Assembly: GCA_046263755.1 (NCBI GenBank) | Contig: JBJYZC010000024.1 | Span: 1 to 28,300 of the forward strand | DNA length: 28,300 nucleotides | Source: Lachnocurva sp029100405 | Lineage (GTDB): Bacteria; Bacillota; Clostridia; Lachnospirales; Lachnospiraceae | Reading direction: 5' to 3' | Part shown: positions 17,888 to 26,205 of the stretch, one piece after another | Layout: each line of letters begins with the position of its first letter | Numbering within the stretch: position 1 is the first letter of the stretch | The notes under the pieces: generated by a model | Seen by the model: the letters and a program-made list of their open reading frames with translations, nothing else | What the model was told of the DNA's origin: nothing | The model's database searches: none | Position numbers and translations under genes: made by a program

Positions 17888-20185
17888 TTACTTCTCCTCT
17901 TTATAATAATTGATGAGACAGCCACGAAGGATAATCTTCCGTTCATCATCCGTCAGATTATCCAGGTTAAGAAGGAATGGCGTAAGCTTTCCATCCTTTA
18001 CCAGAAATGCCTGGATCTTGCTTGCCTTGTTCCGGATCTCTTCACGGATCCCCGGTAAAAAGAGATAATCGCCATTGGCAAAAGGCAGGTCTCCCTCCGG
18101 GATCCGGAAAGGAATCATACCCCAGTTGATCAGATTGCTCCGATATCGCTTGGTTGCATATTCCCTGGCAATATTTGCCCATCCGCCAAGAACCTTCTGA
18201 CAAGAAGCTGCCTGCTCACGAGCCGATCCGTCTCCGGGCTTTACGGCAAAAATAGTGGAACCGATGCCGAAGGAGCCAATGTCAAAGGAAAGATCCGGAT
18301 CCTGCTTTTTGATGGCATCCAGTACAGGCCTAAGTTCAGAAAGCACCTCTGCCGGATTCTTGCCATCCGTCAAGGCCTCTTCACAGGCTCTGACTTCCTT
18401 CGCGCGACCAACATAGGCCGGATCCTTTCTGGACAAAGTAAACTCCGCCAGTCCCAAAGGATTGGAACGGTAAGAGGAGGTCTCTCCGGAAGGGATCAGC
18501 TCATCTGTTGTAGTTACCGGATCATGGATTTCCGATACAACCTTCAACAGCAAATTCTCCGGAAGTGCATGCATTGCCGGCCAGTCCTTAATGTTTGGAC
18601 CGAAAACAAGTTTTTCGGCAGGGTCTGCCTTTCCATGACTGTTGAAGACTCTTCTGTCATAGATGCCCTTGTCGAAGAAATATTTCGGTTTGGTGAAATC
18701 GCAGTCAACATCCGTTGCCGGTGTCAGATATCCCTGGTTGGCAGCCGTTGCTGCAATGGATCTGGCATCCATCAGGGCAACCGATGCGATCTGTCCGTTC
18801 TGAACCTTAGAACCCTCCCTGTTCGGGAAGTTTCTTGTCGAGTGACGAATCGAGAAACCGTTGTTGGAAGGAGTATCTCCGGCACCGAAGCAAGGTCCGC
18901 AGAAAGCCGTCTTCATGATAGCACCGGTCTCCATGAGATCCGCTGCGCAGCCATTCTTCACAAGCTGCATATAAATCGGCATACTTGCCGGATAAATGCT
19001 CAAGGTAAAGGAGCCGTCGCCGATACTCTTTCCTCGCAGGATATCCGCGGCATCGGTAATATTTTCGTAACCGCCGCCGGCGCAGCCTGCAATAATACCC
19101 TGATCACAATACAGTCTGCCGTCACGAATCTTATCCTTCAGCGAATACTCGACCTTATCTCCGAAGCTTACCTTGGCCCTCTTTTCCACGTCTGAAAGAA
19201 TATCAGCCAGGTTGGCATTTACTTCTTCGATCGTATAAGTGTTGCTCGGGTGGAAAGGCATAGCGATCATAGGCTTGATCGTAGACAGATCAATCTCGAT
19301 GCAGCCATCATAATAAGCGATATCCTCCGGATCCAGTTCCCGGAAATCCTCCGGCCTCTTGTGGATCTCGTAATATTCCTTCACCTTGTCGTCCGTTCTC
19401 CAGATAGAGGACAGACAGGTTGTCTCTGTTGTCATGACATCAATACCGATCCGGTAATCCACGGATAGGTTGGACACGCCCGGGCCAACAAATTCCATGA
19501 CCTTGTTCTTGACATATCCCTGTTTAAAGACCGCACCGATAATGGCCAGCGCTATATCCTGCGGGCCGACGCCCTTCTCCGGCTTCCCGGAAAGATAGAC
19601 CGAGATGACATCCGGCATATCGATATCATAGGTCCTCTGCAGCAGCTGCTTTACCAGCTCCGGACCGCCTTCTCCCATAGCCATGGTACCCAGGGCGCCG
19701 TAACGTGTATGAGAATCCGATCCCAGGATCATCTGGCCGCAGCCGGCCAGCATCTCACGGGCGAACTGGTGAATGACTGCCTGATGAGGAGGCACATAGA
19801 TTCCACCGTATTTCTTGGCTGCAGAAAGCCCGAACATATGGTCATCTTCATTGATGGTTCCTCCAACTGCACAGAGGCTGTTGTGACAGTTTGTAAGAAC
19901 ATAGGGGATCGGAAAACGTTCCAGGCCGGAAGCTCTGGCTGTCTGGATGATTCCGACATATGTAATATCATGAGAGGTCAGCTTATCAAAGCGGATCTGC
20001 AGATGGTCTTCATTTCCCGATGTGTTATGAGCCTGCAGGATCCGGTAGGCAATCGTGCCCCTTTTTGCTGCATCCTTTTCTACTTTCTTACCGCGTGCCT
20101 GAAGGAGAGCTGCCTCTGCCTCTCTGCCATCCTCGATAATCTGATTTCCGCCTACGAGGAATACACCCTTGTCGTATAACTTCAT
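17888..20185 (-). CDS. Aconitase-family hydratase (YbhJ-like)
   Basis: This 765-residue iron-sulfur dehydratase belongs to the aconitase superfamily. The probable [4Fe-4S] ligands are C368 (IIAGCAGGG) and C429/C432 (FCGPCFG). The LGSDSHTRYGALG motif (154-166) and the C-terminal swivel-domain motif YRSNLINWGMIP are also present. Length and opening sequence resemble E. coli YbhJ, a hydratase of unknown substrate, more than the classical AcnA or AcnB; the usual GSCTN around the first cysteine is GCAGG. I infer a hydro-lyase of uncertain substrate, with aconitate possible. ATG with AGGGAG seven bases upstream. The AI-2E gene starts four bases after its stop. The 121-base gap upstream (20186-20306) shows no clear promoter or terminator. 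Confidence 0.85.
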   Translation of the reverse strand: MKLYDKGVFLVGGNQIIEDGREAEAALLQARGKKVEKDAAKRGTIAYRILQAHNTSGNEDHLQIRFDKLTSHDITYVGIIQTARASGLERFPIPYVLTNCHNSLCAVGGTINEDDHMFGLSAAKKYGGIYVPPHQAVIHQFAREMLAGCGQMILGSDSHTRYGALGTMAMGEGGPELVKQLLQRTYDIDMPDVISVYLSGKPEKGVGPQDIALAIIGAVFKQGYVKNKVMEFVGPGVSNLSVDYRIGIDVMTTETTCLSSIWRTDDKVKEYYEIHKRPEDFRELDPEDIAYYDGCIEIDLSTIKPMIAMPFHPSNTYTIEEVNANLADILSDVEKRAKVSFGDKVEYSLKDKIRDGRLYCDQGIIAGCAGGGYENITDAADILRGKSIGDGSFTLSIYPASMPIYMQLVKNGCAADLMETGAIMKTAFCGPCFGAGDTPSNNGFSIRHSTRNFPNREGSKVQNGQIASVALMDARSIAATAANQGYLTPATDVDCDFTKPKYFFDKGIYDRRVFNSHGKADPAEKLVFGPNIKDWPAMHALPENLLLKVVSEIHDPVTTTDELIPSGETSSYRSNPLGLAEFTLSRKDPAYVGRAKEVRACEEALTDGKNPAEVLSELRPVLDAIKKQDPDLSFDIGSFGIGSTIFAVKPGDGSAREQAASCQKVLGGWANIAREYATKRYRSNLINWGMIPFRIPEGDLPFANGDYLFLPGIREEIRNKASKIQAFLVKDGKLTPFLLNLDNLTDDERKIILRGCLINYYKEEK

Positions 20186-20306
20186 CTCTTATCTCCCTTT
20201 CTATTGAGTAAATCCTTTTTCCTTGTTTCCAAAACTCCAACTCTTCCGTTATCCGTTCAAATGATCCGGATTCTTTATCTAATAGTATGAGTGATGATCT
20301 AAATCT

Positions 20307-21146
20307 TCAGGATTCTTTCCCGAAAATACTTCCGATCCGAAAACTTTTTTTCGAGCCCGTATCCTGATCTTTATGACCTTCCTTCTCTTCTTCCAGTCTC
20401 TGTTCTTCCTTCGCTTCCTCGATATCTCTTTTCAGATCCGGCGGAAGCTGAATTTCCGGAAGAGGCATATCATCTTCTGTATTATCCTGCTCCTCTGCCT
20501 TATCGAGGATCACATTTTTTTCCTGACCCTCCGGCAGAGACATACCTGTTTTCTGGAGATAGGCTTCATTCACATGAATCTCAGGAACCACAGATTTAAA
20601 ATCCACTCCCTCATCTTCGGAAGACCCTTGAATCACCTGTTCTTCTTTTTCTTTCTCAAGACGGAGATTCTCATCCTGGATCAGTCTCATATACTTCTCT
20701 GAATCAACCATATCCTGAAGTCTTGCCCGCGTCTCCAGTTGATCACTATGCACCTGGTTTCTCTGGCTCTCCATCTCTTCCTTGGTCGAATTCATCAGCT
20801 CCTGCAGGCGTTTTCCTGCGTCTATCATGCTGTCCTGAATGCTCTTTAAGGCACGATCCGTATACATCATGGCAGCAGCATAAATATCATCGGCTTCCTT
20901 TCGGGCATCAAAGATAATATCGGCTCCCTGCTTTTTCTGCTCCCGAAGTGCCTGTTCCTTTTTGGACTCAGACAGTTCATACTCATCCATCATCTGATAC
21001 ATGCAGCTGTTCAGTTCCTTTAAAAGCTCCATCAGATCATTCTTGTCTACTATGACTCTTCTGCTGCTGTTCTGATAAGGCTCCGCCTTTGCAAACAGAA
21101 CATGGATCTTTCTTAGAACCTCCTCTGTCTTGTCTTGTGCACCCAT
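20307..21146 (-). CDS. Coiled-coil protein (Firmicutes 'ATPase'-like, V-type subunit H-like pattern)
   Basis: The 279-residue protein has the N-terminal pattern RRVIVDKNDLMELLKELN (29-46), then a long A/E/K/Q-rich helix with KEADDI repeats (60-175) typical of coiled coils. An acidic tail follows, ending in a basic SKKSFRIGSIFGKES. The VDK-DLMELL start followed by coiled coil matches a family often labelled ATPase or DivIVA-like in Firmicutes, although no nucleotide-binding motif is visible. Its role is unknown; cell-envelope scaffolding is a guess. I prefer ATG 21146, with AAGGAG six bases upstream, over an upstream TTG at 21167. It follows the SRP RNA gene and may have a weak promoter near 21200-21235. 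Confidence 0.72.
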   Translation of the reverse strand: MGAQDKTEEVLRKIHVLFAKAEPYQNSSRRVIVDKNDLMELLKELNSCMYQMMDEYELSESKKEQALREQKKQGADIIFDARKEADDIYAAAMMYTDRALKSIQDSMIDAGKRLQELMNSTKEEMESQRNQVHSDQLETRARLQDMVDSEKYMRLIQDENLRLEKEKEEQVIQGSSEDEGVDFKSVVPEIHVNEAYLQKTGMSLPEGQEKNVILDKAEEQDNTEDDMPLPEIQLPPDLKRDIEEAKEEQRLEEEKEGHKDQDTGSKKSFRIGSIFGKES

Positions 21147-21249
21147 TTTGGTCTCCTTGAATTTCAAATCAAAAGCGAGCTTTCTTCTTGCATTTAAAGA
21201 CTCTTATACGGATTTTATTCTAATTGTTTTATTGGGGAAAGTAAAGAAA

Positions 21250-21458
21250 ATGAGCACTTCCACCCTCGAAACTGCCCTTGGACGTTACCCGGTCCGCTGA
21301 CTCGGTCCAGGTGGACTTGCGGCACATAGAGGATCTTACTTAGTGCTGCTTCATTCCTGACCTGACACGGTTCGTAAGTCTCTATTGCGCAAGACCCGGA
21401 CGTCAACGCTGCGCTGCCGGGGCGGCTCCAAGAGCAGATTCCAAAGTGGAAATGCTCG
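21250..21458 (-). ncRNA. ffs: Signal recognition particle RNA (shortened large type)
   Basis: The minus strand contains the SRP RNA hallmark GTCAGGTCAGGAATGAAGCA followed by GCACTAAG, and GTTGACG...TTGCGCAA upstream with TGTGCCGCAAG downstream, closely matching Bacillus scRNA helix 5-8 sequences. A 12-base-pair terminal helix (GAGCATTTCCAC with GTGGAAGTGCTC) closes the molecule. The 209-base length lies between the 4.5S type and the roughly 270-base Bacillus type. The 5' part is shorter and I do not see the usual Alu-domain UGUAA motif. It has its own promoter and should direct membrane protein targeting together with Ffh. Confidence 0.93.
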
Positions 21459-21465
21459 TTTTTTT

Positions 21466-21494
21466 ATCTTATTCTGACATGAGGATCTTGTCAA
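21466..21494 (-). promoter_or_regulatory. SRP RNA promoter, overlapping the tadA stop
   Basis: Perfect -35 TTGACA (21494-21489), 17-base spacer and -10 TAAGAT (21471-21466) on the minus strand. The start would fall at about 21458, the predicted RNA 5' end. The -35 box covers the last codon and stop of tadA. Confidence 0.87.
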
Positions 21495-22006
21495 CCCATT
21501 TTCTTCTCTTCCCTTAGGTCCCGAAAGAAATCACTGATCATCGAAGAACATTCCTTCTCAAGAACTCCTCTCTCCACTTGGCATTGATGATTGAACTCCT
21601 TCATCTCGAGAATATTTAATACCGATCCGGCACAGCCGGCCTTGGGATTCATGCAGCCGATCACGACCTCCGGGATCCTGGCCTGAACGATTGCCCCTGC
21701 ACACATCTGACAGGGTTCCAGCGTTACATACATAACACAGTCTTCCAGTCTCCAGTCATGCATCTTCTTACATGCCTTACGAATGGCAAGGATCTCTGCA
21801 TGAGCCAGAGAACTCTTATCTGTATTTCTCCGGTTATGCGTCTTGGCCAGCACTTTTCCTTGATGAACAATGACACAGCCGATTGGCACTTCATGATGAT
21901 CATAGGCCTTTCGGGCTTCCTTTAAAGCCATTTTCATATAATGTTCGTCTGCCCATTGGATTCTCTTTTCTGTAATTTTTTCTGACAGATGATCTGTAAA
22001 TCCCAT
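21491..22006 (-). CDS. tadA: tRNA-specific adenosine deaminase
   Basis: TadA converts A34 to inosine in tRNA-Arg(ACG), the tRNA encoded at 3707-3780. The 171-residue protein has the cytidine-deaminase zinc site: H69-A70-E71 (HAEILAI) with the proton-shuttling glutamate, and PC(99)xxC(102) in LEPCQMCAGAI. NRRN (58-61) and the C-terminal helix fit the family. It has about 20 extra residues at the N-terminus compared with the shortest members. Start: ATG eight bases after AAGGA. It lies 20 bases downstream of rsmA, and the SRP RNA gene follows, an arrangement (tadA next to scRNA) also known in Bacillus. Confidence 0.95.
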   Translation of the reverse strand: MGFTDHLSEKITEKRIQWADEHYMKMALKEARKAYDHHEVPIGCVIVHQGKVLAKTHNRRNTDKSSLAHAEILAIRKACKKMHDWRLEDCVMYVTLEPCQMCAGAIVQARIPEVVIGCMNPKAGCAGSVLNILEMKEFNHQCQVERGVLEKECSSMISDFFRDLREEKKMG

Positions 22007-22026
22007 TTCCTACGTCCTTATATTCT

Positions 22027-22887
22027 CTATTTCTTCAAAAGGTCAGAAAGTCTGGCAAAATCTTCCAGAGAGAGTTTTTCTCCCCGGATCCCTTCATCAA
22101 GTCCCATGGCAAGAAGAGCCTGTCTCACATCCTCTTTCGAAATATCAGAAATCCTGGCATTGGACAAGCTGTTCAATAAGGTCTTTCTTCTTTGCGAAAA
22201 GGCGGCCCGGATAAGTTCAAACAAAAGCTTTTCATCCCTTGCCTGCACTTTGGGCTCCTTTCGGATACGAAGAGTGATCACTGCGGAATCCACCTTAGGT
22301 CTCGGGATAAAGTTATCCGGCGTAACCGTACAGATATATTCCGGATCGGTATAATATTGGATGGCCAGAGAGAGCGCCCCGTAATCCTTGCTTCCGGGAC
22401 CGGCCTGCATCCGTTCAGCGACCTCCTTCTGCACCATGACCGTAATGGACTCGACCGGCGCATGCCCGGTCAGAAGCTGTAAGAGAATTGGTGTCGTAAT
22501 GTAATAGGGCAGATTGGCCACAACCTTAAAGGGCCGCCCCTGGTTTTTTTCTTCTGCAATCTGATCGAGATCCACCTTCAGAATATCCTGATTCAAAACT
22601 TCGGTATTTCTGCAGAAAGCAAGGGTGTCATCCAAGATAGGCAAAAGTTTTGAATCCAGTTCTACAGCAAGGACATGTCCTGCCCGTTCGGACAAAACCT
22701 GCGTTAATGTGCCGATTCCCGGCCCGATCTCAAGGACGAAATCCTCCTTAGTGATCTCTGCCGCATCACAGATGTCATCTAAAACCTGATCATTGGTCAG
22801 GAAATTCTGTCCGAATTTTTTCTTAAATGTAAACCCATAGCGGTCTAATACGGCCCGCATATAAGTCGGATTGGTCAGTCGTTCCAT
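22027..22887 (-). CDS. rsmA: 16S rRNA dimethyladenosine transferase
   Basis: RsmA (KsgA) dimethylates two adjacent adenosines in the 3' terminal hairpin of 16S rRNA, a late step of 30S assembly. The protein (286 residues from this start) has KKKFGQNFL (22-30), the SAM-binding motif EIGPGIGTLT (53-62), D101 in NQDIL and the catalytic NLPYYI (125-130), followed by the C-terminal helical domain. I chose ATG 22887 because AAGGAG lies five bases upstream and it aligns with the usual N-terminus; an upstream ATG at 22938 would add 17 unlikely residues. The start overlaps the tatD stop by 13 bases, leaving no room for rnmV, which separates these genes in Bacillus. Confidence 0.95.
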   Translation of the reverse strand: MERLTNPTYMRAVLDRYGFTFKKKFGQNFLTNDQVLDDICDAAEITKEDFVLEIGPGIGTLTQVLSERAGHVLAVELDSKLLPILDDTLAFCRNTEVLNQDILKVDLDQIAEEKNQGRPFKVVANLPYYITTPILLQLLTGHAPVESITVMVQKEVAERMQAGPGSKDYGALSLAIQYYTDPEYICTVTPDNFIPRPKVDSAVITLRIRKEPKVQARDEKLLFELIRAAFSQRRKTLLNSLSNARISDISKEDVRQALLAMGLDEGIRGEKLSLEDFARLSDLLKK

Positions 22888-23675
22888 ACCGGCTCCTTTT
22901 CCCTGATCTTCGTAAATAACCTGAGAGCATTCTTCCACGTGATGTCCTCGACTTCCCCGGTCCGGATTCCCTTGATCTCACTGATGGCCTTTACCATATA
23001 GGGGAGATAGCGGGAAGAATTCCTCTCTCCCCGGAAGGGTTCCGGCGCCATGTAAGGGCAATCGGTCTCCAGAAGGATCTGCTCCATAGGGATGGCTTCT
23101 ACCGTCTGCCGAAGTTTTTTTCCGTTCTTAAATGTAATGACACCGCCGACGCCGATAAAGAATCCCATCTTGATATATTGCAGAGCCTGATCCGAAGAAT
23201 AGGAATAACAGTGAATGACGCCTCGACCGCCTTTTTTTGCAAATTCCGTAAGGATCTCCATGGTATCCGCTGCTGCCTCCCTGGAATGCACAATAACAGG
23301 AAGGCCTGTTTCCAAAGCCAGATCCAGCTGATCGCGAAAAGCCTGAAGCTGCAGCTTCCGGACAGCCGGATCTTTCTCGTAATGGTAATCCGGACCGATT
23401 TCTCCGATGGCAACAACCCTCGGATCCTCGGTCCAAGTCCGAAGTCGGTCTAAATTTTCCGGAGTGGCTGACTTCACCGCATCCGGATGCAAACCGACCG
23501 CAGCATAAATAAAGGGATACTGATGTGCCAGCGCTATGGATCTCTCTGACGTCTCCATTGAGGAACCGACGTTTATGATCCGGCCAATCCCATATTCTCC
23601 CATGGATGAAAGAAGTTCGGCCCGATCTGGGTCGAACTTCTCATCTTCATAATGGGCATGTGTCTCAAAAATCAT
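22875..23675 (-). CDS. tatD: TatD family metal-dependent hydrolase
   Basis: This TIM-barrel metal-dependent hydrolase is of the kind reported as 3'-5' DNase/RNase. The 266-residue protein shows the metal ligands H6 and H8, E92 in GEIGPDYH, H130 in IVHSREA, H155 in GVIHCYS and D205 in ETDCPY. The usual N-terminal DTHxH is ETHAH here, a conservative change just before the first ligand. ATG with GGAG ten bases upstream. It sits 33 bases after metG and overlaps rsmA, the standard Firmicutes metG-tatD order. Confidence 0.94.
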   Translation of the reverse strand: MIFETHAHYEDEKFDPDRAELLSSMGEYGIGRIINVGSSMETSERSIALAHQYPFIYAAVGLHPDAVKSATPENLDRLRTWTEDPRVVAIGEIGPDYHYEKDPAVRKLQLQAFRDQLDLALETGLPVIVHSREAAADTMEILTEFAKKGGRGVIHCYSYSSDQALQYIKMGFFIGVGGVITFKNGKKLRQTVEAIPMEQILLETDCPYMAPEPFRGERNSSRYLPYMVKAISEIKGIRTGEVEDITWKNALRLFTKIREKEPVWND

Positions 23676-23708
23676 TTCTTACAGACTCCCATTTTCCTAT
23701 ACAGATTT

Positions 23709-25736
23709 TCAGGCGATCTCCGATCCGCCGGGAAAAGCTTTCTCCGGCGTCATCAGGGCCAAATTCCCATCGGCATCCTCTGCACAAAGGAGCATACCTT
23801 CGGAAAGGACTCCTGCCAGTTTTGCAGGCTTCAGATTGCAAAGCACCATGACGCGCTTTCCCACCATTTCTTCCGGGCTATAGTATTTATGAATGCCGGA
23901 TACGATCTGCTTTGTCTCATTGCCGATTTTTACCTTCGAGCAAAGGAGCTTCTTTGAGTTCGGAACCGGTTCACAGGAGATGATCTCTCCGACGCGGAAT
24001 TCCATTTTTTCAAAATCTTCGAAGCTGATCTCCGCTTTATGGGTAAGGGGCTGATCCAAGGTCTTTTCTGCATTTTTGGAAGGAAGTGCAATCCCCTCCT
24101 TCTTTGCATCACCTACTTCGCCTCTTGCTGCAGCGGCTGCAGCTTCCTGACGCTGCTTTTCCTGCAGAACAGCTACTTCCGCCATGACTTCCTTGGCATC
24201 CAGGCGTTGGAAGATCACCTCCGGTTCCTCTGTTACATGGTTTCCATTCGGATAAAGGCCGAATTGATCTAACTGATCAAAGTCCCGAAGCTTTGTATTT
24301 AACTGAGCGGCAATCTTGTCTGCCGTCTCCGGCATAAAGGGGGAAAGCAGGCTGGCTCCGATGACAATTCCCTCCGTCAGATTGTAAAGAACCGTAGCAA
24401 GCCGGTCTTTCTTTTCCGGATCCTTGGCAAGATTCCAGGGTTCTGTCTCGTCGATATACTTATTCAGTCTCTTGAATACATTGAAGATCTCCTTCATGGC
24501 ATCTGCCACATGATAGGTATCCATCAAGGCTTCTGCTTTCGAATAAGAACCTGTGATAACATCCTTCAGATCCTGATCCACATCTTCCGAAACCTTACGA
24601 TCTTCGACCAGACCATCGAAATACTTATTGGTCATGGAGATCGTCCGCTTTACCAGGTTACCAAGGGTATTGGCAAGATCTGTGTTGCAGCGTTCGACAA
24701 CCAGCTCCCAGGTGATGACACCATCATTTTCATAAGGCATCTCATGAAGAACGAAATACCGCACCCCATCAACGCCGATCAGCTTGGCAAGATCATCCGC
24801 ATAAATCACATTACCCTTGGATTTACTCATCTTTTCGCCACCCTGCAGAAGCCAGGGATGACCGAAAACGGTTTTCGGAAGCGGTTCACCCAATGCCATG
24901 AGAAAGATAGGCCAATAAATCGTATGGAAACGAATAATATCTTTTCCGATCAGATGAAGGTCAGCAGGCCAGTATTTCTTATAAAGTTCGGAGGAATTTC
25001 CATCTGCATCATAGCCAAGACCGGTAATATAGTTGGTCAGAGCATCCAGCCATACATAGACCACATGTCCCGGTGCAAAATCCACAGGAATTCCCCAGGT
25101 GAAGGAGGAACGGGAAACACAAAGGTCCTGAAGGCCCGGAAGAAGGAAATTGTTCATCATCTCGTTCTTACGGGATTCCGGCTGAATAAAGTCCGGATGG
25201 CTGTTGATATAATCAATCAGCTTGGGAGCATACTTCTTCATTTTGAAGAAGTATGCATCCTCTTTTTCTTCATGCAAGGTACTGCCGCAGACCGGGCATT
25301 TATTGCCATCCACAGCCTGAGAACTGGTATAGAAAGCCTCACATTCTGTGCAGTAAAGCCCACTGTAAGATCCCAGATAGATGTCACCCTGATCATAGAG
25401 CTTTTTGAAGATCTTCTGAACTTCTCTTTCATGATCTTCATCGGTCGTACGGATAAAGCGGTCATAAGAGGTATTCACCAGATCCCAGATCTCTTTTACT
25501 TCTCCGGCCTTTTCATCTACAAACTGCTTTGGTGTCTTTTTTGCCTGGCGGGCTCTCTCTTCGATCTTCTGCCCATGTTCATCGGTACCGGTCTGGAAAC
25601 GGACATCGTATCCGTCCCTTCGTTTCCAGCGGGCAATCGCATCCGCCATAATGATCTCATAGGTATTGCCGATATGGGGCTTTCCGGATGTGTAGGCGAT
25701 TGCTGTTGTAATGTAAAACTTTCCCTTGTTGGTCAT
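23709..25736 (-). CDS. metG: Methionyl-tRNA synthetase
   Basis: MetG charges tRNA-Met with methionine, including the initiator. The 675-residue class I enzyme has the HIGN signature (21-24, in GKPHIGNTYE), a zinc knuckle with C129/C132 and C147/C150, and KMSKS (302-306). An anticodon-binding helical domain follows (about 370-490), then an alanine-rich linker and a C-terminal EMAP/Trbp111-type tRNA-binding domain (about 575-675, FRVGEIISCEPVPNSKKLL). The length fits two-domain-extended bacterial MetG. A possible AGGAG is about 13 bases from the ATG, rather far, so initiation may rely on coupling to the zinc-ribbon gene 22 bases upstream. Confidence 0.97.
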   Translation of the reverse strand: MTNKGKFYITTAIAYTSGKPHIGNTYEIIMADAIARWKRRDGYDVRFQTGTDEHGQKIEERARQAKKTPKQFVDEKAGEVKEIWDLVNTSYDRFIRTTDEDHEREVQKIFKKLYDQGDIYLGSYSGLYCTECEAFYTSSQAVDGNKCPVCGSTLHEEKEDAYFFKMKKYAPKLIDYINSHPDFIQPESRKNEMMNNFLLPGLQDLCVSRSSFTWGIPVDFAPGHVVYVWLDALTNYITGLGYDADGNSSELYKKYWPADLHLIGKDIIRFHTIYWPIFLMALGEPLPKTVFGHPWLLQGGEKMSKSKGNVIYADDLAKLIGVDGVRYFVLHEMPYENDGVITWELVVERCNTDLANTLGNLVKRTISMTNKYFDGLVEDRKVSEDVDQDLKDVITGSYSKAEALMDTYHVADAMKEIFNVFKRLNKYIDETEPWNLAKDPEKKDRLATVLYNLTEGIVIGASLLSPFMPETADKIAAQLNTKLRDFDQLDQFGLYPNGNHVTEEPEVIFQRLDAKEVMAEVAVLQEKQRQEAAAAAARGEVGDAKKEGIALPSKNAEKTLDQPLTHKAEISFEDFEKMEFRVGEIISCEPVPNSKKLLCSKVKIGNETKQIVSGIHKYYSPEEMVGKRVMVLCNLKPAKLAGVLSEGMLLCAEDADGNLALMTPEKAFPGGSEIA

Positions 25737-25758
25737 TGTCTGTTTGTTTCTCCTGCTA

Positions 25759-26127
25759 TCAGTCTTCCGTAAAAGGATCTATTTTTTCACCGCATTTCAT
25801 GCAGAACTGTGCATCCTTTGGAAGAGTGGCTCCGCAATTCGGACAGATCATAGTCCCCTTGACGCTTTGAATTTCTTTTTCTATACTCTTGATTTTCTTC
25901 TTTAATTCTTTGATTTCATACATCTGAACCTGGAACTCTGCATCCTCGTCCGACTTGTACTCATCATAGTAAGCCTTGCCGAGACTCTTTAATGCATCTG
26001 TCAGGCTCTTCTCCGCCTGGCGAAGTTCATAATTCAGTCTGGCGGTATCCGAAGTCTCCTTTGCCTTATCACTGATGGTTTTTCCAGTTTCAAAAATGGT
26101 ATCACTGATTTTATCAAAAAGATCCAT
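25759..26127 (-). CDS. Small coiled-coil zinc-ribbon protein
   Basis: The 122-residue protein has a helical, charged N-terminal part (1-90), beginning MDLFDKISDTIFETGKTISD and rich in K/E/A, and a C-terminal zinc ribbon with C95/C98 and C109/C112 (CPNCGA...FCMKCGE). This layout is common in Clostridia; the function is unknown. It has a very good ribosome binding site (AAAGGAGG, six bases before ATG) and its own promoter. It heads the operon with metG, which starts 22 bases after its stop. Confidence 0.82.
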   Translation of the reverse strand: MDLFDKISDTIFETGKTISDKAKETSDTARLNYELRQAEKSLTDALKSLGKAYYDEYKSDEDAEFQVQMYEIKELKKKIKSIEKEIQSVKGTMICPNCGATLPKDAQFCMKCGEKIDPFTED

Positions 26128-26176
26128 AATGAGCCTCCTTTACCGGGCTTAAAAATATGAAACCTGAAACATTTTC

Positions 26177-26205
26177 ATTATATCCCGCAGATTGTTTTTT
26201 TTCAA
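26177..26205 (-). promoter_or_regulatory. Promoter of the zinc-ribbon/metG operon
   Basis: On the minus strand -35 TTGAAA (26205-26200), a 17-base spacer and a perfect -10 TATAAT (26182-26177). The -35 box overlaps the tyrS stop codon. The short leader carries the direct repeat GTTTCAGGTTTCA and AT-rich sequence before the AAAGGAGG. No strong tyrS terminator is visible, so tyrS transcripts may read through. Confidence 0.82.

Noticed and set aside
21200..21235. Promoter for the coiled-coil gene (TTTACT, 17 bases, TAGAAT)
   Set aside because: The -35 match is weak and the region is A/T-rich, so such matches are expected by chance; I left it out as a feature.
24510..25772. A 420-codon open frame on the plus strand
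   Set aside because: It is the antisense shadow of metG, whose HIGH and KMSKS motifs are on the minus strand. No independent coding evidence.
26140..26180. Terminator after tyrS (ATGAAA/TTTCAT followed by T)
   Set aside because: The stem is only six weak base pairs with a ten-base loop and overlaps the next promoter's start region.
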